From positions 52,096,341 to 52,160,340 of the forward strand of contig OZ024890.1 of assembly GCA_964017195.1 (NCBI GenBank): a stretch of DNA of 64,000 bases, in the 5' to 3' direction. Of the stretch, positions 47,904 through 58,937 are shown in pieces. Positions within the stretch are counted from its first letter, which is position 1; each line of letters starts with the position of its first letter. The position numbers and the translations under genes were made by a program. The notes below the pieces were generated by a model, which made no database searches, was not told the DNA's origin, and worked only from the letters and a program-made list of their open reading frames with translations. Origin of the DNA: Siderastrea radians (taxonomy: Eukaryota > Cnidaria > Anthozoa > Scleractinia > Rhizangiidae).

Positions 47904-50900
47904 TTACAAATCCAATAATGTGTTGATATCCTCTTCGTTTTGGGAGTCCATCTCTACACGTCCGTAACCATAGGGGTAGGTCTGGAATGTCTGAGGATCG
48001 ACGACATGTTTTTCAAAAACCATCTGATAACGTTTCTCCTCCGCCACTGTTTTGATCGTAAAATTCTTAGGGTCGCGAACCAGGCGATGACTTCTACGTA
48101 CAATGTGTTTTCGTGGGACCACTTGCCCTGTCGTCGGGTTAATCACGGGTTGCTGAATTTCCTTCAATACATTGTCCCTCATCAACTGATAATTGAGGTA
48201 TTGGGTTCCCTCAGCGTTAAGGGAAAACCCCTTCACCTTGCACTCTGTCTTACCATTGGTCTGCTGATAGCCGTAGTTTTTTTTGGTCCAGCTGACACAT
48301 ATTCCTGAATAGGGTGACTGATACCCGTTTTCTTGTCAATGAGTTCATCCATAAGAAATTGCCAGTGGTAGGACGATAATGATGAGGGTTGTCGTCATCG
48401 ATGACAGCTTGGATCGAGTCCGTGTCATAATACGATACTTGCTCTCCTGCCTTGTCCAATTCGGAATACAGCATCAATCTTGCCAAACAAGTCGTAAAGG
48501 CCGCTACGAAGATGTTGACACGGCCATTGATTTCGATGTCATCGTCTTTCAGCGTATAAAAGACATCCAAGACGTCTTCGTTATCGGGGTATAACTGGAA
48601 CTTCTGGATCTGATATTTGTCTGATTCGTGGAAATCATAAAAATCTTCAGGGTTCGTGAAGTGGGCGACCTGGGTCTTGTTAGGCCGCTGACCAAATTTA
48701 CCCCACATGCTATTAAGCATGAGTTTGGCCAGCGACCTAAGTCCGGGATTACCTCCTTTCTCCAATTCGTCATAGCTCAGATCAATGTTTTCTTTCTCTT
48801 TGAAGGCTCGCAGGAACTCTCTTTTCTCTTCTTCGGTGTGGACATTCTCAGGCCAGCCGCTTGCTCCCATTTTAATGCGATACCATTTGTCGACGTATGG
48901 TGCAAATAATCCTTCCTGCCGATCTTCCTCCTTAAAATGATACACTTCATAGATCTGAACAATGTTATATCCCTTTTCTTTTGCCACAAGCAATTCTGGT
49001 GTGCACCAAGTTCCTATGAACTCCCGCTCCACGTCATCATGAGGACACTCCCAACTTCTTTCCAGCATCGGTTTTTCTAATTCGGCTTCAGCACAGCGGG
49101 GACAAAGGGGAAACATCAGCTTGTCTTTTATCCGGACTGGCAACACGGGGTGATAAAGGCCTCTGGGGGCGCATACCCGGCATTTAGCAATACCGTAATA
49201 GTTCTCAATGTTCTGGTCTTCGGGGTTGAGGATCACTGTGGGATGCCGTATGGGGTACAAACCGTATTTGTTGACTGTTGGGTGTAAACTGGTGAAGTCC
49301 ACATAAATGATTTTTTCATTGTTCTTGCACTTGTGGTACAATTTGGCGGCGTTTGTTCTACCGCCGAAGAAGGCGTGACGGGGATTCAGACGTTCTATGT
49401 AATCGAGGGTCTTGACAAACTCTTCAATTTCTGGGTTAGATTCCTTCATCTTGGTCCATTCGCATCCCCAGATCTCGATCACGTTGAAGCCAAGTCTTTG
49501 GAGGTTGGCGGTTCTTCGACGCGTGTTTTCTCTGACCTCAAACATTTGTCGGCCGGCGAGGCAGGTATGGCTTTCGGTTCTGTTTGGATAACACGTCTCG
49601 CAGCCGTGCCAGTAACAGCCCTGATATTCATACACGGTGTTCGTCTCTGCTTCAAAACCATCCACGGTGGCGTTGATGTCTGCGATAAACTTCTCTCCAC
49701 CATTGCCTGCATGTTCGATGTACCGTTTGTGAGCGGGATGCTGAGCATGAGGGGTTTTCATCTGGTCGTGATAATCCTTTTCTTCTTGAGTCACATTTTT
49801 GCATTTTTGGTAGTCGAGCCACTGCAACCACTGGAGCGCTTCTTCGGACTGATTACCAAGTTTCCCATTCCACCCAAAGGCAGGCTCCGATGCGATTTTC
49901 TCTTTCTCTAGGCGGTTTTCAATTAAGTCTCTGTTACACGCACTAGCAATTGTGACGTGCTCAAACGGATTAAAGTTCGCCTCCTTGATAAATAAACTTT
50001 GAAATACTTGACAGCCCATTCTGAGGATCGTGACGTCCATTTTGCAGTAATCGACCAAGTCACGCTGGAAGTTAAACACGGTATTCTTGTCTACTTGATC
50101 TTGGTACCACTCTTCAAACGCTTTTTTCTTGTCGACGGACATGGTATGGGGTATGTAGTCAGTCATGGGTGGAAGTGACCCAATGTAGGACTGGTTTTCA
50201 ACGAGATTAAACAAGCGGGGGAAATGACCCTTCGCCAGTGGATCTTCCTTGTACTTGCCGTTTTCGTCCACAATGAAATGTCCCTCTTCATCTTTGGCGT
50301 AGATCCAAACGTCTTTGGGAAGTCTGCTAGCGGGAATGAGAAGAAGTTCAAGGAATCAATGAACCTAATGTCGTAATGAGAAATTTCCAAGATTTTTGCG
50401 CCGGATCGGATCTGCGTCACAGTCTTGTTATCGCGATAAAGTTCTTTGATAACAAAGTAACCATCGTATGCTTGCAGGTTATGGGCAATGACAATGACTT
50501 TTCTCGTATCCTCTTCGGTCAGTCCCTTTAAGTCCATAATAAATTCCTTGACACAATCCTCTCCTGGGATGACACACTCCGCTCCTTCATCCGTCTGATA
50601 CACAGACAAATTAGCGACGTGGGTTCCCTGATCCTGACGAGCCTCCAGGTCGAACCATACATGGAGGGGTGGTTTCTTCTGACTTGGTTGGGGTTGGGAG
50701 ATAGGTTCAGCTAAGAAATCATCTTCATCCATGAATTCTTCCTCAATGCTTACTGGTTCAGGGTCTTCTTCTGCTGCTTGAGCACGGCGTTTCGCAGCTC
50801 GACGCCGATTGGTTTCTTCCCGCTTACGCTTGACCTCTCGAGCAGACTCGATATAACATTGGTGGGTGTGAAGGTTCACGTAGTCCTTGCAGGTGGGGCA

Positions 50901-52165
50901 AATTGAATACCCACACTTGTGTTGCTGAATGTTCTGCAATCCGCTATTAAGTTTACCGCAGAGACGACAATGTCGCACGTGTTTGCAAACACAGTTCATG
51001 GGGTTAAATTCACCAGCGATAGTGTAGCGTTGATGGTTGGCCATACAGGTCGGACCAAAGAAATTCCGTCCGCAGGCTCCACAAGGGATGCTGGCTTTTA
51101 AATGTTGGGGGTGACACCGAAGGAAATCTGGACAGTCATGTCGTCTACAACATTTACACATTTTGTTCTCCACATTCTTACACCGATGCTTTCCTTGATT
51201 GTCATATCCTTTGAGGCAGTACTTGCAGTAATACGATGTTTGATGAAATCCATTCAAGCTGCTACATCCGTGGTAATGATGATTCATGTGGATGATGACA
51301 ATATCCTTTTTCTTTGGATCATAGGGGGTAAAAGCTACAGCCTCGTTCGCCCGTCCCGTGTAGACGCAGATGAGTCGATGATCGGGGAGGACTGCCTGAA
51401 ACTTCTTAAGTTCTTCTGGCCCCACAGCCGTTTCCTCTGGGACGCCCGCTTCTCTTGTTAACCGGTACGCTGCCTGGAGCTGAGGGCGGTCGCTCATCCC
51501 TTTTTTAGATTTAGTCAACTGCCTTCGTACACCATGGTGAGCTGGTAAATCCACAGTGGCTTTGGCGGCGATGATGGCGCGGGCCGCGCATAAATTATCG
51601 TCAGGATTGTGGATCTTGATGATGGAACGATTCTTGAGCAGAAATTCTTCGGCTCCCAGGTAATTCAGTTTCTTTTTACGTGCTTTTCCGGTCCCACGCA
51701 AGGTTCAGCCACGAGTCCGTTCCCTCGGTAGGCACCATCAGGTAGTCGTTCTGAGAATAAGTCGAAGAAGACGCGGTGGTTATCGGGGACTTGACGCTGA
51801 TCGATGAGTTGTTGGATGGCTCGTTGTAAACCATCATGGAGAGCTGGAGCAATATTGTCAATAATGTTCCCCTCCTGTCTCAAATTGACTTGGTATCGAC
51901 GTTCTTCAATACCATACCGACGGTTGGCGTCTTGGCTAATCGGGCGTAGGTCGAATTCGAACCGTCCCGGCTGATCTGGGTTGATTTGTCCTCCCTGCTG
52001 CCGGATAAGATTTCTCTGCCATTCTCTCTGGTCTTCTCGAGCATCATGATAAGTGTTGCCAGCTGTGGCTAAACGCTCCGTTTCGGTAGCTTCAAGCGCG
52101 TCGATCAACTGCTGGTCTTCCTCGAAAATTTTTATCGCGTCGAGTAGTTCTTGATCGGACAACAT
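47904..52165 (-). pseudogene. Polinton family B DNA polymerase, three frameshifts
   Basis: The gene is spread over four frames: 52165 to about 51690 (N-terminal, TERLATAG, then RRYQVNLRQEG); about 51700-50300 (zinc-finger-rich part and 3'-5' exonuclease: VWFDLEA, HNLQAYDGYFV); about 50300-48345 (rest of Exo, DYCKMDVTIL, then the polymerase); and about 48345-47904 (tail FSLNAEGTQYLNY). Motif A is VDFTSLHPTVNKYG, motif B is KLMLNSMWGKFG, motif C is YYDTDSI. A YQGCYWHGC segment with IWGCEW marks the inserted nuclease-like domain of animal Polinton polymerases. Breaks are near 51695, 50290 and 48345, each a single-base shift. Without the breaks it would be about 1,420 residues, usual for the family. 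It replicates linear DNA with a protein primer. As written, the copy is dead. Confidence 0.88.
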
Positions 52166-52851
52166 TATCTAAGAAAAAATCAGGTATAAGTATACCTTCT
52201 TTTTTCACCTAACTAAAAACAGATCGAACCATTTCGGCTTCGTCTCACATAATCTCGTTCTTTTCGTTCACGTGGTTTCACGTGGTTTGACAGTTCGATT
52301 TGTTTTTATGCTACTTAGGACTTTGGAAAAATCGGGTGGTTTTCTTAAAAAGAGGAAGAGATCAGAGTTTTCAGTGACTGTTGCTGGTAAAACAAACACA
52401 CTTTACGTGACTGTTGTTGATAAGGACGAACACGCTCAGCGACTGTTGCCTTAAAAACGAACACACTTTAGGTGACTGTTACTTATCAATCGAACACACG
52501 CGTCCTCTTAATGTCTACCTCTTCAAGAAAATACTGAAAGCCAATTTTTGTCTAGTAAGAACAAAAAAGATACTTACGATTTAGGTCCTATTGCGATGCT
52601 GGCAACTTGATACTTGTCTTGATGCTTGTAATATGACAGAGATTCGTGTTGACTCAAGGTCTGGGATGAAATGACTGACTTTTCGACCGTTTTTATACCT
52701 ACCAATTGTTTGTGATGTCGTCGATTCTATAGAAATGGGTGCAGCCTATTGGGTGCAGTCTCTATTGTGATGTAAACGGGGTGCAGCCTATTCAAAGCGG
52801 GGCTTGTTTGGACTTGTCCGCCTGATTAGCATTTAGATTGGTTTCTTTACG
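52166..52851. promoter_or_regulatory. Divergent promoter region of polymerase and exonuclease genes
   Basis: No gene. It holds three spaced repeats of GTGACTGTT-(6-10)-AA-CAAACACACTTTA at about 52375-52500. CACGTGGTTTCACGTGG lies near 52270, GGTATACTTATACC (TATA-like on the minus strand) near 52182, and GGGTGCAGCCTATT repeats at about 52738 and 52778. Such repeats suit shared upstream activation of two divergent early genes. Confidence 0.5.
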
Positions 52852-53367
52852 ATGTTGAATCAAGTCACGTTGATTATAGATCTCGATGGGTATCGCTTAA
52901 AATTGGGACAATTTATTGTGAGAGAATTAGGATGGTGTACGATTCGAGGCGAAAACGATAGTCAACATTTTTATTCCCCGATGCGATACAAAGATTTGAG
53001 TGTCAAAGACCGACGAACCGTCAGTTACGTGTATCGGCATATTCATGGGTTACGCTTTGAAGCGAATTACCGCGAAGCCGCTTTGCCGCAAAGAGAAGTC
53101 GAAAGTGTCATTCGTGCGCTTTACAAAGGCGGTTTGATTGCTTACAAAGGTGGTCAAGTGGAAAAAGAATTACTAGACAAAATGGAGTTACCATACGTGG
53201 ATTTAGAAGATTTTGGTTGTCCGAAAGCCGACGCGCTTTGGTCTAAGGCTTACTCAGCGGGAAAATCTTGTGGACATCATAAAATAGAGACAATGAAGTT
53301 TATTCATTGTCCCAAGCAAGAAACCCTTTTATTTTTTAACTGGTTAAAAAATAAATTAAAAGACTAA
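52852..53367 (+). CDS. DEDD/RNase H-like exonuclease-like protein (171 aa)
   Basis: ATG at 52852. VTLIIDLDGYRLKLGQFIVRELGW, then RTVSYVYRHIHGLRFEANY, LIAYKGGQVEKELLDKM, and YVDLEDFGCPKAD with a late Cys/His cluster (CGHHKIE, then IHCPKQET). IDLDG plus KGG..E..LL and LEDFGCP are the repeated marks of a 3'-5' exonuclease-like family spread in animal transposons. Exonuclease activity is inferred (key acids D in IDLDG, E in KELL, D in DLED). Role: end processing during element replication. Confidence 0.6.
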   Translation: MLNQVTLIIDLDGYRLKLGQFIVRELGWCTIRGENDSQHFYSPMRYKDLSVKDRRTVSYVYRHIHGLRFEANYREAALPQREVESVIRALYKGGLIAYKGGQVEKELLDKMELPYVDLEDFGCPKADALWSKAYSAGKSCGHHKIETMKFIHCPKQETLLFFNWLKNKLKD

Positions 53368-53661
53368 AGTTTTTTCACTGGCTAAAAACCAAATTAAGCG
53401 ATTCGTTTGATAAAAAAAAAACCCGTAATAAATCAATTCGTCTATATAAGAGTTGGTTTGTTTATATGTTTCGTCTGTTTCCTAAGGGTCCGCTTTTGTT
53501 TCGTCTGTTTCCTCAGGGTCCGCTTTTGTTTATATGTTTCCTCAGGGTCCGCTTTTGTTTATATGTTTCCTCAGGGTCCGCATTGGTTCAGGTTTCTATA
53601 GATCTTATTGCGTTTCCAAATGGAGCCGTTTCCAAATGGAGCCGCCGAGTCAGGCGGTTCT
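53368..53661. repeat. 30-bp tandem repeats and duplicated GGAGCCG boxes
   Basis: TTTCCTCAGGGTCCGCTTTT units recur four times at 53469-53590, with TATATG or CGTCTG heads. Then GTTTCCAAATGGAGCCG appears twice at about 53613-53641. The array separates the exonuclease gene from the right TIR. Confidence 0.85.
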
Positions 53662-53692
53662 CGGGTTCGAGTCCCGGCTGGCGCAACCTTTC
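53641..53692 (+). tRNA. tRNA 3'-half relic at right TIR edge
   Basis: TCGGG-TTCGAGT-CCCGG T-arm, then CTGGCGC-A, matches the relic of the left TIR (minus strand). The anticodon half is missing and is replaced by GCCGCCGAGTCAGGCGG, so this is a relic, not a gene. Confidence 0.5.
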
Positions 53693-54020
53693 TTTTTTCT
53701 TTCTTCTACTTAGGGTTACGAAAAACAAAATGGCGCCTTCAAAACAAAATGGCAGCTTAGGGTTAAGGCTTCGAGAAACAACATGGCGACTAAGTCTCAT
53801 AGAGAAAGCGGGAAGGGTTACGAAAAACAACATGGCAGCTTAGGGTTAAGGCTTCGAGAAACAAGATGGCGGCTTCAAAACAAGATGGCTGGTTGGGGTT
53901 ATTATTCATGAGCTAGGGTTACGACCCGCTTCCTGACTTAGGGTTACGACCTGCTTCGCGGGCCGAAACATCCGAAACTCATTTGCATAAAATTGGTCCG
54001 AATGGGCGGACATATACTCT
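53662..54020 (-). repeat. Right terminal inverted repeat
   Basis: About 359 bp, inverted relative to 32796-33120, with an added GCTTAGGGTTAAGGCTTCGA block. It has the exact AAGATGGCGGC word at about 53863, plus AAAATGGCGCC and ACATGGCGAC variants. Each is next to TTAGGG or CCCTAA. The ends are CATATACTCT, then the GACAAC duplication. Confidence 0.93.
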
Positions 54021-54026
54021 GACAAC
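54021..54026. repeat. Target-site duplication GACAAC (right)
   Basis: Exact partner of 32790-32795. Confidence 0.92.
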
Positions 54027-54204
54027 AAACAAGTATACTACTGGATATTTCTAACTGGGTGCCAAACTTAAACCTCAAAATATTGTCACTTGCTTGATAC
54101 TGGCATATCATTCATGCAGGGGGCAGAATAATAAAAATATATCCACATTGATTAATTCAAATGTGAGTAATGTTTTTAGCCCCTTTTTGTAATTTCAACA
54201 CAGG

Positions 54205-55093
54205 GTTTATAACCAGCTAAGACATGAAGACCTCTGCACACTGGAGACATGCCAGCTCCTCTCAGAGCATGAACAGCAGTTAAAAAGTGCAGATAACTAC
54301 AAAGAATGCTTCACAAAGTTGGTACAAGAATGCCCACCGCTTAAGAATTATCTGGAAAAGAACATTGTGCCACATTGTTCCACGTGTCCTTAAATGCTGC
54401 AGAAGATACTGTTTTAATATTCAAGCACTTTTTCGATGAACTTTATAAATCTGTATTTGGACAGGATCTACCGAACAAGCCAAGAACATAAAGTGACAAT
54501 ATGTTTAACTGCTGCCTTATTAGGATGGCTTCAAATCTGGGACAAAGTCCTACAAAAGTTTGGCATTTGCAAAGACCACGAATTTGTGTCAGTTATCTAC
54601 TTACTTGAACATGTGCTGCCACTTGTATTTTTCCAGTACAATATTTTCCGCAGTGGAGATCCTCTGGAATATGAGAATTTGATGACTCCTGTCCTGGGCA
54701 AGAAGGTACCGGTACTACAATAAATCAACACTTTCATTTCTTAGTGACATGGAATATCAGAAAGTGTTCCTGCCAGGTTATTGGTGAAAGAAGTTGGAGT
54801 ATTTCAGTCTGATTACAGAAAAGAAAGTGGAAATATTCCACTCTATTTTACGAGAACACACACCTGAACACGATGATGGCATGGCACTGTCTCGAATCGC
54901 CAAAGTTATCGCTTCATGTGGGTATCTGTCAACGTTCAAGGGATGTTTTGTTCCCCTTTACCACAGGGGTGTTTCTGATAACAATCTGTGGTTGGTAACA
55001 GGAAAAACAGCAGAGTTTCTGCTAGGCTTATTCCAGAGGATAGCAAGAAACTCTGGACAGGCTACCAAGGTTTGTTTTGGTTGTAAACAGTGA
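54205..55093 (+). pseudogene. Right exons of the split family member
   Basis: After an AACACAG acceptor: VYNQLRHEDLCTLETCQLLSEHEQQLKSADNY, ECPPLKNYLEKN. Then 54436-54723 gives VTICLTAALLGWLQIWDKVLQKFGICKDHEFVSVIYLLEHVLPLVFFQY and 54794-55093 gives LREHTPEHDDGMALSRIAK. Stops and shifts between blocks show decay (TAA at about 54392). It is the same gene as the exons at 31658-32640, separated by the Polinton. Confidence 0.5.
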
Positions 55094-55240
55094 AAGAATT
55101 ATCTTCCTTAATAATATTGATCCAACAATTATTCAATTTGTGCTCATGAATTATTTTGAAATGTACATTTTTAAAAAACTTTTGTGATAATAATTAATTT
55201 TATTTAGTAAAAAGTATCAATTAATTTATATTTTTTGCAG

Positions 55241-56434
55241 GTAAATCAGGAGTGTTATTCAAATGGTAGACCCAAAGGCAAAGTGCACTACCACTTACCA
55301 ACATTTTATAAGGATGTGGACACAAGGTGCTTCCCTTTGAGTTACAACCTGACTAAAGTGGAACCTGGACTGGACCCTGATCCCTCTGTTTCCTGCAACT
55401 CGCCAGTGTGCCGCATCACAAGTTTACAGGATATCCAAATTCTTGCTTGCTTTCACACATTCCATATGGCGTGCTTACCAGCTGATGGCTGTTGTCCACT
55501 CTGTGATGGTCCCCTAAGGAAGATTGCAAAGGACCTTAGTGAAAGCGTCAATAAAGGTTTGCTAAAAAATAGTGTGGGTGAAGAAGATGAAGAAGAGGAT
55601 CTTATACCTGATGATGACAACACTGCAGACCAGGAAATACCATCAACAGATGAGGCGGAAGAATACTACACCTCGCCAGAATGGGAAAGAAAAATGAGTG
55701 AACAAATTGAATCTTTTGCCAACATAAGTCATCCTCATAAACCAAACCGGCAATCTCATAGTCAACCTTCCCACATCACTACACAGCCAACTCATCATTC
55801 TGCCCCAAACACCCAATCCAGGCAATCAGCTACTGAAGAAGCACACCGTAACACTCAAACATCCAACTTGCCAACTCTCAACCTGTTTATTCCAGCCACA
55901 GTGCACCAGAAGTTTACAACTTGGCACTTCCCTAGACCACTATCTCAATCCACCATTGGGGGACATAATGGCAGCAATGGATATACCTTCATCGCACTTT
56001 CTATAGCAAAACTGTTTTATACTTTTCCACCTGATTCTATTAACCCAATGCAACCTCTTAACCAAACTTTAGTTCACCACACAGTTTCTGGCATGCTGAT
56101 GGGAAACAATGTTTATGACAGGATCAACAGAGGAATACCTCAGATGTATGGAGTGAGGGAAGCTATTTCTCATCTTAATTATATGGGAAATGTTTCTGCA
56201 GATATTGAACTCCCTGTCAGTATTTCAAAGGAGCAAGTGCCATCAGCATCTCTGCCTTACCACTTGGAACCGGCTTCCCAACAACCAAAGACAGCTTGCT
56301 TTTTAATACTGTGTGACAAGACTGTTGTCTTCATTCCACTGGCATCCAACTATGTCTTGTTGGTGGACAGCCATGACCATGGTCTGTCTGGGCCATTTGT
56401 GGCCCTATGTAATGTCACATCTATGAACTTCTAG
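55241..56434 (+). CDS. RING-like C-terminal exon of the split gene
   Basis: After TTTTTTTGCAG, 397 codons run open to TAG. A RING-like cluster (CNSPVCRITSLQDIQILACFHTFHMACLPADGCCPLCDG) has the Cys-His spacing of a C3HC4 finger and is followed by an acidic linker (EEDEEEDLIPDDD) and Ser/His/Gln-rich sequence. The last 180 residues (GHNGSNGYTFIALSIAKLFYTF, then CFLILCDKTVVFIPLASNYVLLVDSHDHG) form a compact fold. A HGN or HD-containing papain-like (OTU/C39-like) pattern is possible but unproven. The exon itself is intact, in contrast to the left exons. Confidence 0.5.
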   Translation, partial: VNQECYSNGRPKGKVHYHLPTFYKDVDTRCFPLSYNLTKVEPGLDPDPSVSCNSPVCRITSLQDIQILACFHTFHMACLPADGCCPLCDGPLRKIAKDLSESVNKGLLKNSVGEEDEEEDLIPDDDNTADQEIPSTDEAEEYYTSPEWERKMSEQIESFANISHPHKPNRQSHSQPSHITTQPTHHSAPNTQSRQSATEEAHRNTQTSNLPTLNLFIPATVHQKFTTWHFPRPLSQSTIGGHNGSNGYTFIALSIAKLFYTFPPDSINPMQPLNQTLVHHTVSGMLMGNNVYDRINRGIPQMYGVREAISHLNYMGNVSADIELPVSISKEQVPSASLPYHLEPASQQPKTACFLILCDKTVVFIPLASNYVLLVDSHDHGLSGPFVALCNVTSMNF

Positions 56435-57089
56435 ACTGGTTTAAATCAATCAATCAATTCCAGTATACACTTGGCACTGTAACACAAGTAGCATTTCGTT
56501 AATTGTCTGTGTCAATAACTGTGTGCCACAGTTGTGAAGAACAATTCAGTCTGTTTCAGTTCAGAGTAATAAATTTACTGCAAAACGCAAAACCATGAAC
56601 ACTGGAAATATTTTTCGGAATGTTATTATGTCGAGAAGAAGCCAATCAGAGGCGAGATAACTGTAAGCAACAGTGGTAATTAGTTTGTGGTTTTGTGGCT
56701 TACAGTGTCCTCATCTCCAATGCAATGGGTCAGAACACCATAAACTTTCCTAAATTATTTATTTCAGATGTTCATGGTTTTCCGAGTTTAAGTGAACAAT
56801 CACTATGAATTGACAACAAACGAAATCAACAGAAATGTAAAACAGTTTATATCAATGATGAAACACTTCTTAGTGGAAAGTGTATTTTTAAATCTCCTTC
56901 AGGCATGTGAAGCTTATTTCTGGGATGTGAATAATAGGCGGAAGTCGGAAAAAGTAACCACCTGAAGACTTAATTTTTCCAGCTTAAGAACTTTCTTTAA
57001 AGGTGACCCAAATTTTCCGCCTGTGATCGAGAAAATTTTGCCTGTTGGAAATCTTAGCTACATCCCTGAAAAGTGAAATTCTTATTTGT
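56435..57089. other. 3' flank, no gene seen
   Basis: AT-rich spacer without exons. AATAAA lies near 56567. Confidence 0.35.
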
Positions 57090-57300
57090 ATTTGTATATA
57101 GTTTCATTGTATAATTATTTAAGAGAATTTACTGAGTATTTGAAATTTTATACTTGTATATAGTTTCATTGTATAATTATCTTACAGGAAATTAACTGGG
57201 TATTTTAATTCCGAAATTTCTCATTTGTAAATAGTTTCATTGTATAAAAATTTTAAGAGAATTTACTGGGTACTTGAAATTTCCTATTCGTAAATAATTT
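57090..57300. repeat. 70-bp tandem repeats
   Basis: GTATATAGTTTCATTGTATA, then AATTATTTAAGAGAATTTAC repeats three to four times with substitutions and short gaps. Confidence 0.7.
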
Positions 57301-57654
57301 AATAGTACAATCAATCATAAATATTGGTAATTGAATTCATTGTGACTTTGATTGTTTTAAGGAAATTGGTGACACGGTTAGTACAAAGAATTTTTTTTAA
57401 GATTCAGATCACTTGTTCAAAATTGTTTTATAAACAATAAATGTAAAATAAAGAATTAAATTAAAGAGAACTACATTCAAGCTTGCATTGGAACTGACTT
57501 GTAAGCTGTATATTCACGTCTCAATAAGCAAAATCAAACGATCAAAACAGTCTTACTGCACGTTTTAAATGTTTTGGTTCACGACAACTGTGTGCTACTG
57601 TGCGGACCTGTCTGTTTCGCGAAGCAATTATTCGAAATTATGCACAAATTAAAA

Positions 57655-57960
57655 CAGCTCAGTGAAATAAAATCCCTTACCTTTCATACGTTTCAGCAAT
57701 AAGGACCGCTTTACGCAATTCAACGAAGATGAATGAAGTGTCTTAAAAAGGAAAACACACAAAATGATATAAAAATCGACAAAACAACGTGTCTGTAGCC
57801 AGTGCACAGCCGTCCGCCTCCAAAACAACTCAGTGAAATAAAACCCCTTACCTTTCTTAAGATTCAGCAATAGAGACAGCCAAGCGCAATTCAGCGAGGA
57901 TAAATGATGTGTCTTTAAAAGGAAAACACACAAAACGATCTAGAAACCGACAAAACAAAC
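57655..57960. repeat. 172-bp tandem duplication
   Basis: CTCAGTGAAATAAAATCCCT, then CCTTTCATACGTTTCAGCAA, is duplicated. Both copies carry CTTACCTTTC, a minus-strand splice-donor-like string, and end in a GGAAAACACACAAAA block. It may be a duplicated 5' exon of a minus-strand gene. Confidence 0.65.
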
Positions 57961-58937
57961 GTCATCTGGTTCGAGTCAAGATTTTCGCGCCCATCGAGTC
58001 GTAAAGTGACGCATGCGCAGCCGTTATTCAGTTCTGTCAACTAGTTACACTTGAGGCAGGCTGAATTTGTCAATTTTTTAAACTAAAGAAGCAGTTATGG
58101 CATAAATGTGCAGTTTATAGAAAAGTTAAAATGAAACATGAAATAAGAAAAATGTTCTCCAGTGCCTTTCCACTGCAGAGTGTTTCCATCGCTGTAGTTT
58201 GTAGAAGGACACAAGATAAATGATGTCTTAAGTTTACAATGTCTTGATTTGAAAGCAATAATAGAGATCATTTTGTAGAGAATTGAAAGAACAGAACTAT
58301 TAACTGAATACAACAATAACTCAGAACTGATTTTAATCACACAATGTTCTGTTTTGCTGCTAGGTATATATTCAATTCATCATCAGCTGCTGTTAGAACA
58401 GATGTGACACTCATGGCCAGAGCACTGCAGTGTCAAGTCGAGTAGCCTGCTCTGAGTGGGGGCAATATACCTGAATTTCTTCAAAAAAAGTATTTCTGAG
58501 ATTTTTGCATTCAGACTTGCATAAATCATCCAGGAATCAACCCGTTTGTTTTAAGTCGAAATCTCGTCTCATTTTGAAGATATAACAATTTTTCTTCACC
58601 TTAGTCAAATTCAAACTTCCCGCCATAATCTGTTTCCATGGAAACCAAAGTTGTTTACTGCAATAATTCATCAAAAACGCCAGCATATTTCATCAATTAT
58701 AGTCTTAAAACTGTTCAAAGTTATTCCCCTGAATGTAAACCTGCTTGCGAACTGGTAACGAGAAAGACAAACCGAAAAGGGACTGGTACAGAGCTTTACC
58801 AATAGCACATGGTTGTGGACGCCATCTTGGATGTGAGTTGCGGAGAAGAGAAATTATTGCGCTCGTTTTCTTTCGATATTTGTATGATTTTCAAGTAGTT
58901 TTTGCCAGTATCAAGTGTTCAGGTTTTATTTTCGGCG
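57961..58937. other. Spacer before the Mutator-like gene
   Basis: No domain seen. Promoter of the transposase may lie here. Confidence 0.3.

Larger units (their letters stand above)
32796..54020. mobile_element. Polinton/Maverick (adintovirus-like) element, 21,225 bp
   Basis: The boundaries are fixed by terminal inverted repeats starting AGAGTATATG and ending CATATACTCT and by the 6-bp duplication. The interior encodes the Polinton core set: integrase with chromodomain, family B polymerase with N-terminal extension, double-jelly-roll capsid protein, adenain-type protease, packaging ATPase and virion-type phospholipase A2. Cargo includes tRNA genes, a Mos-like kinase, SLOG-like proteins and GRF fingers. 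Broken polymerase and integrase genes indicate a non-autonomous, once-viral copy. Closest type from gene content: animal adintovirus/Polinton of the cnidarian kind. Confidence 0.95.

Noticed and set aside
49333..49911. 192-codon plus-strand frame
   Set aside because: Antisense shadow of the polymerase, which has clear motifs on the minus strand.
53407..53601. Cys/Phe-rich frame
   Set aside because: Translation of the 30-bp tandem repeats.
32796..54020. Adenovirus or giant-virus insertion
   Set aside because: Adenain, ATPase and capsid genes are shared, but the chromodomain integrase, TIR length, TSD and gene order are those of Polinton/adintovirus elements.
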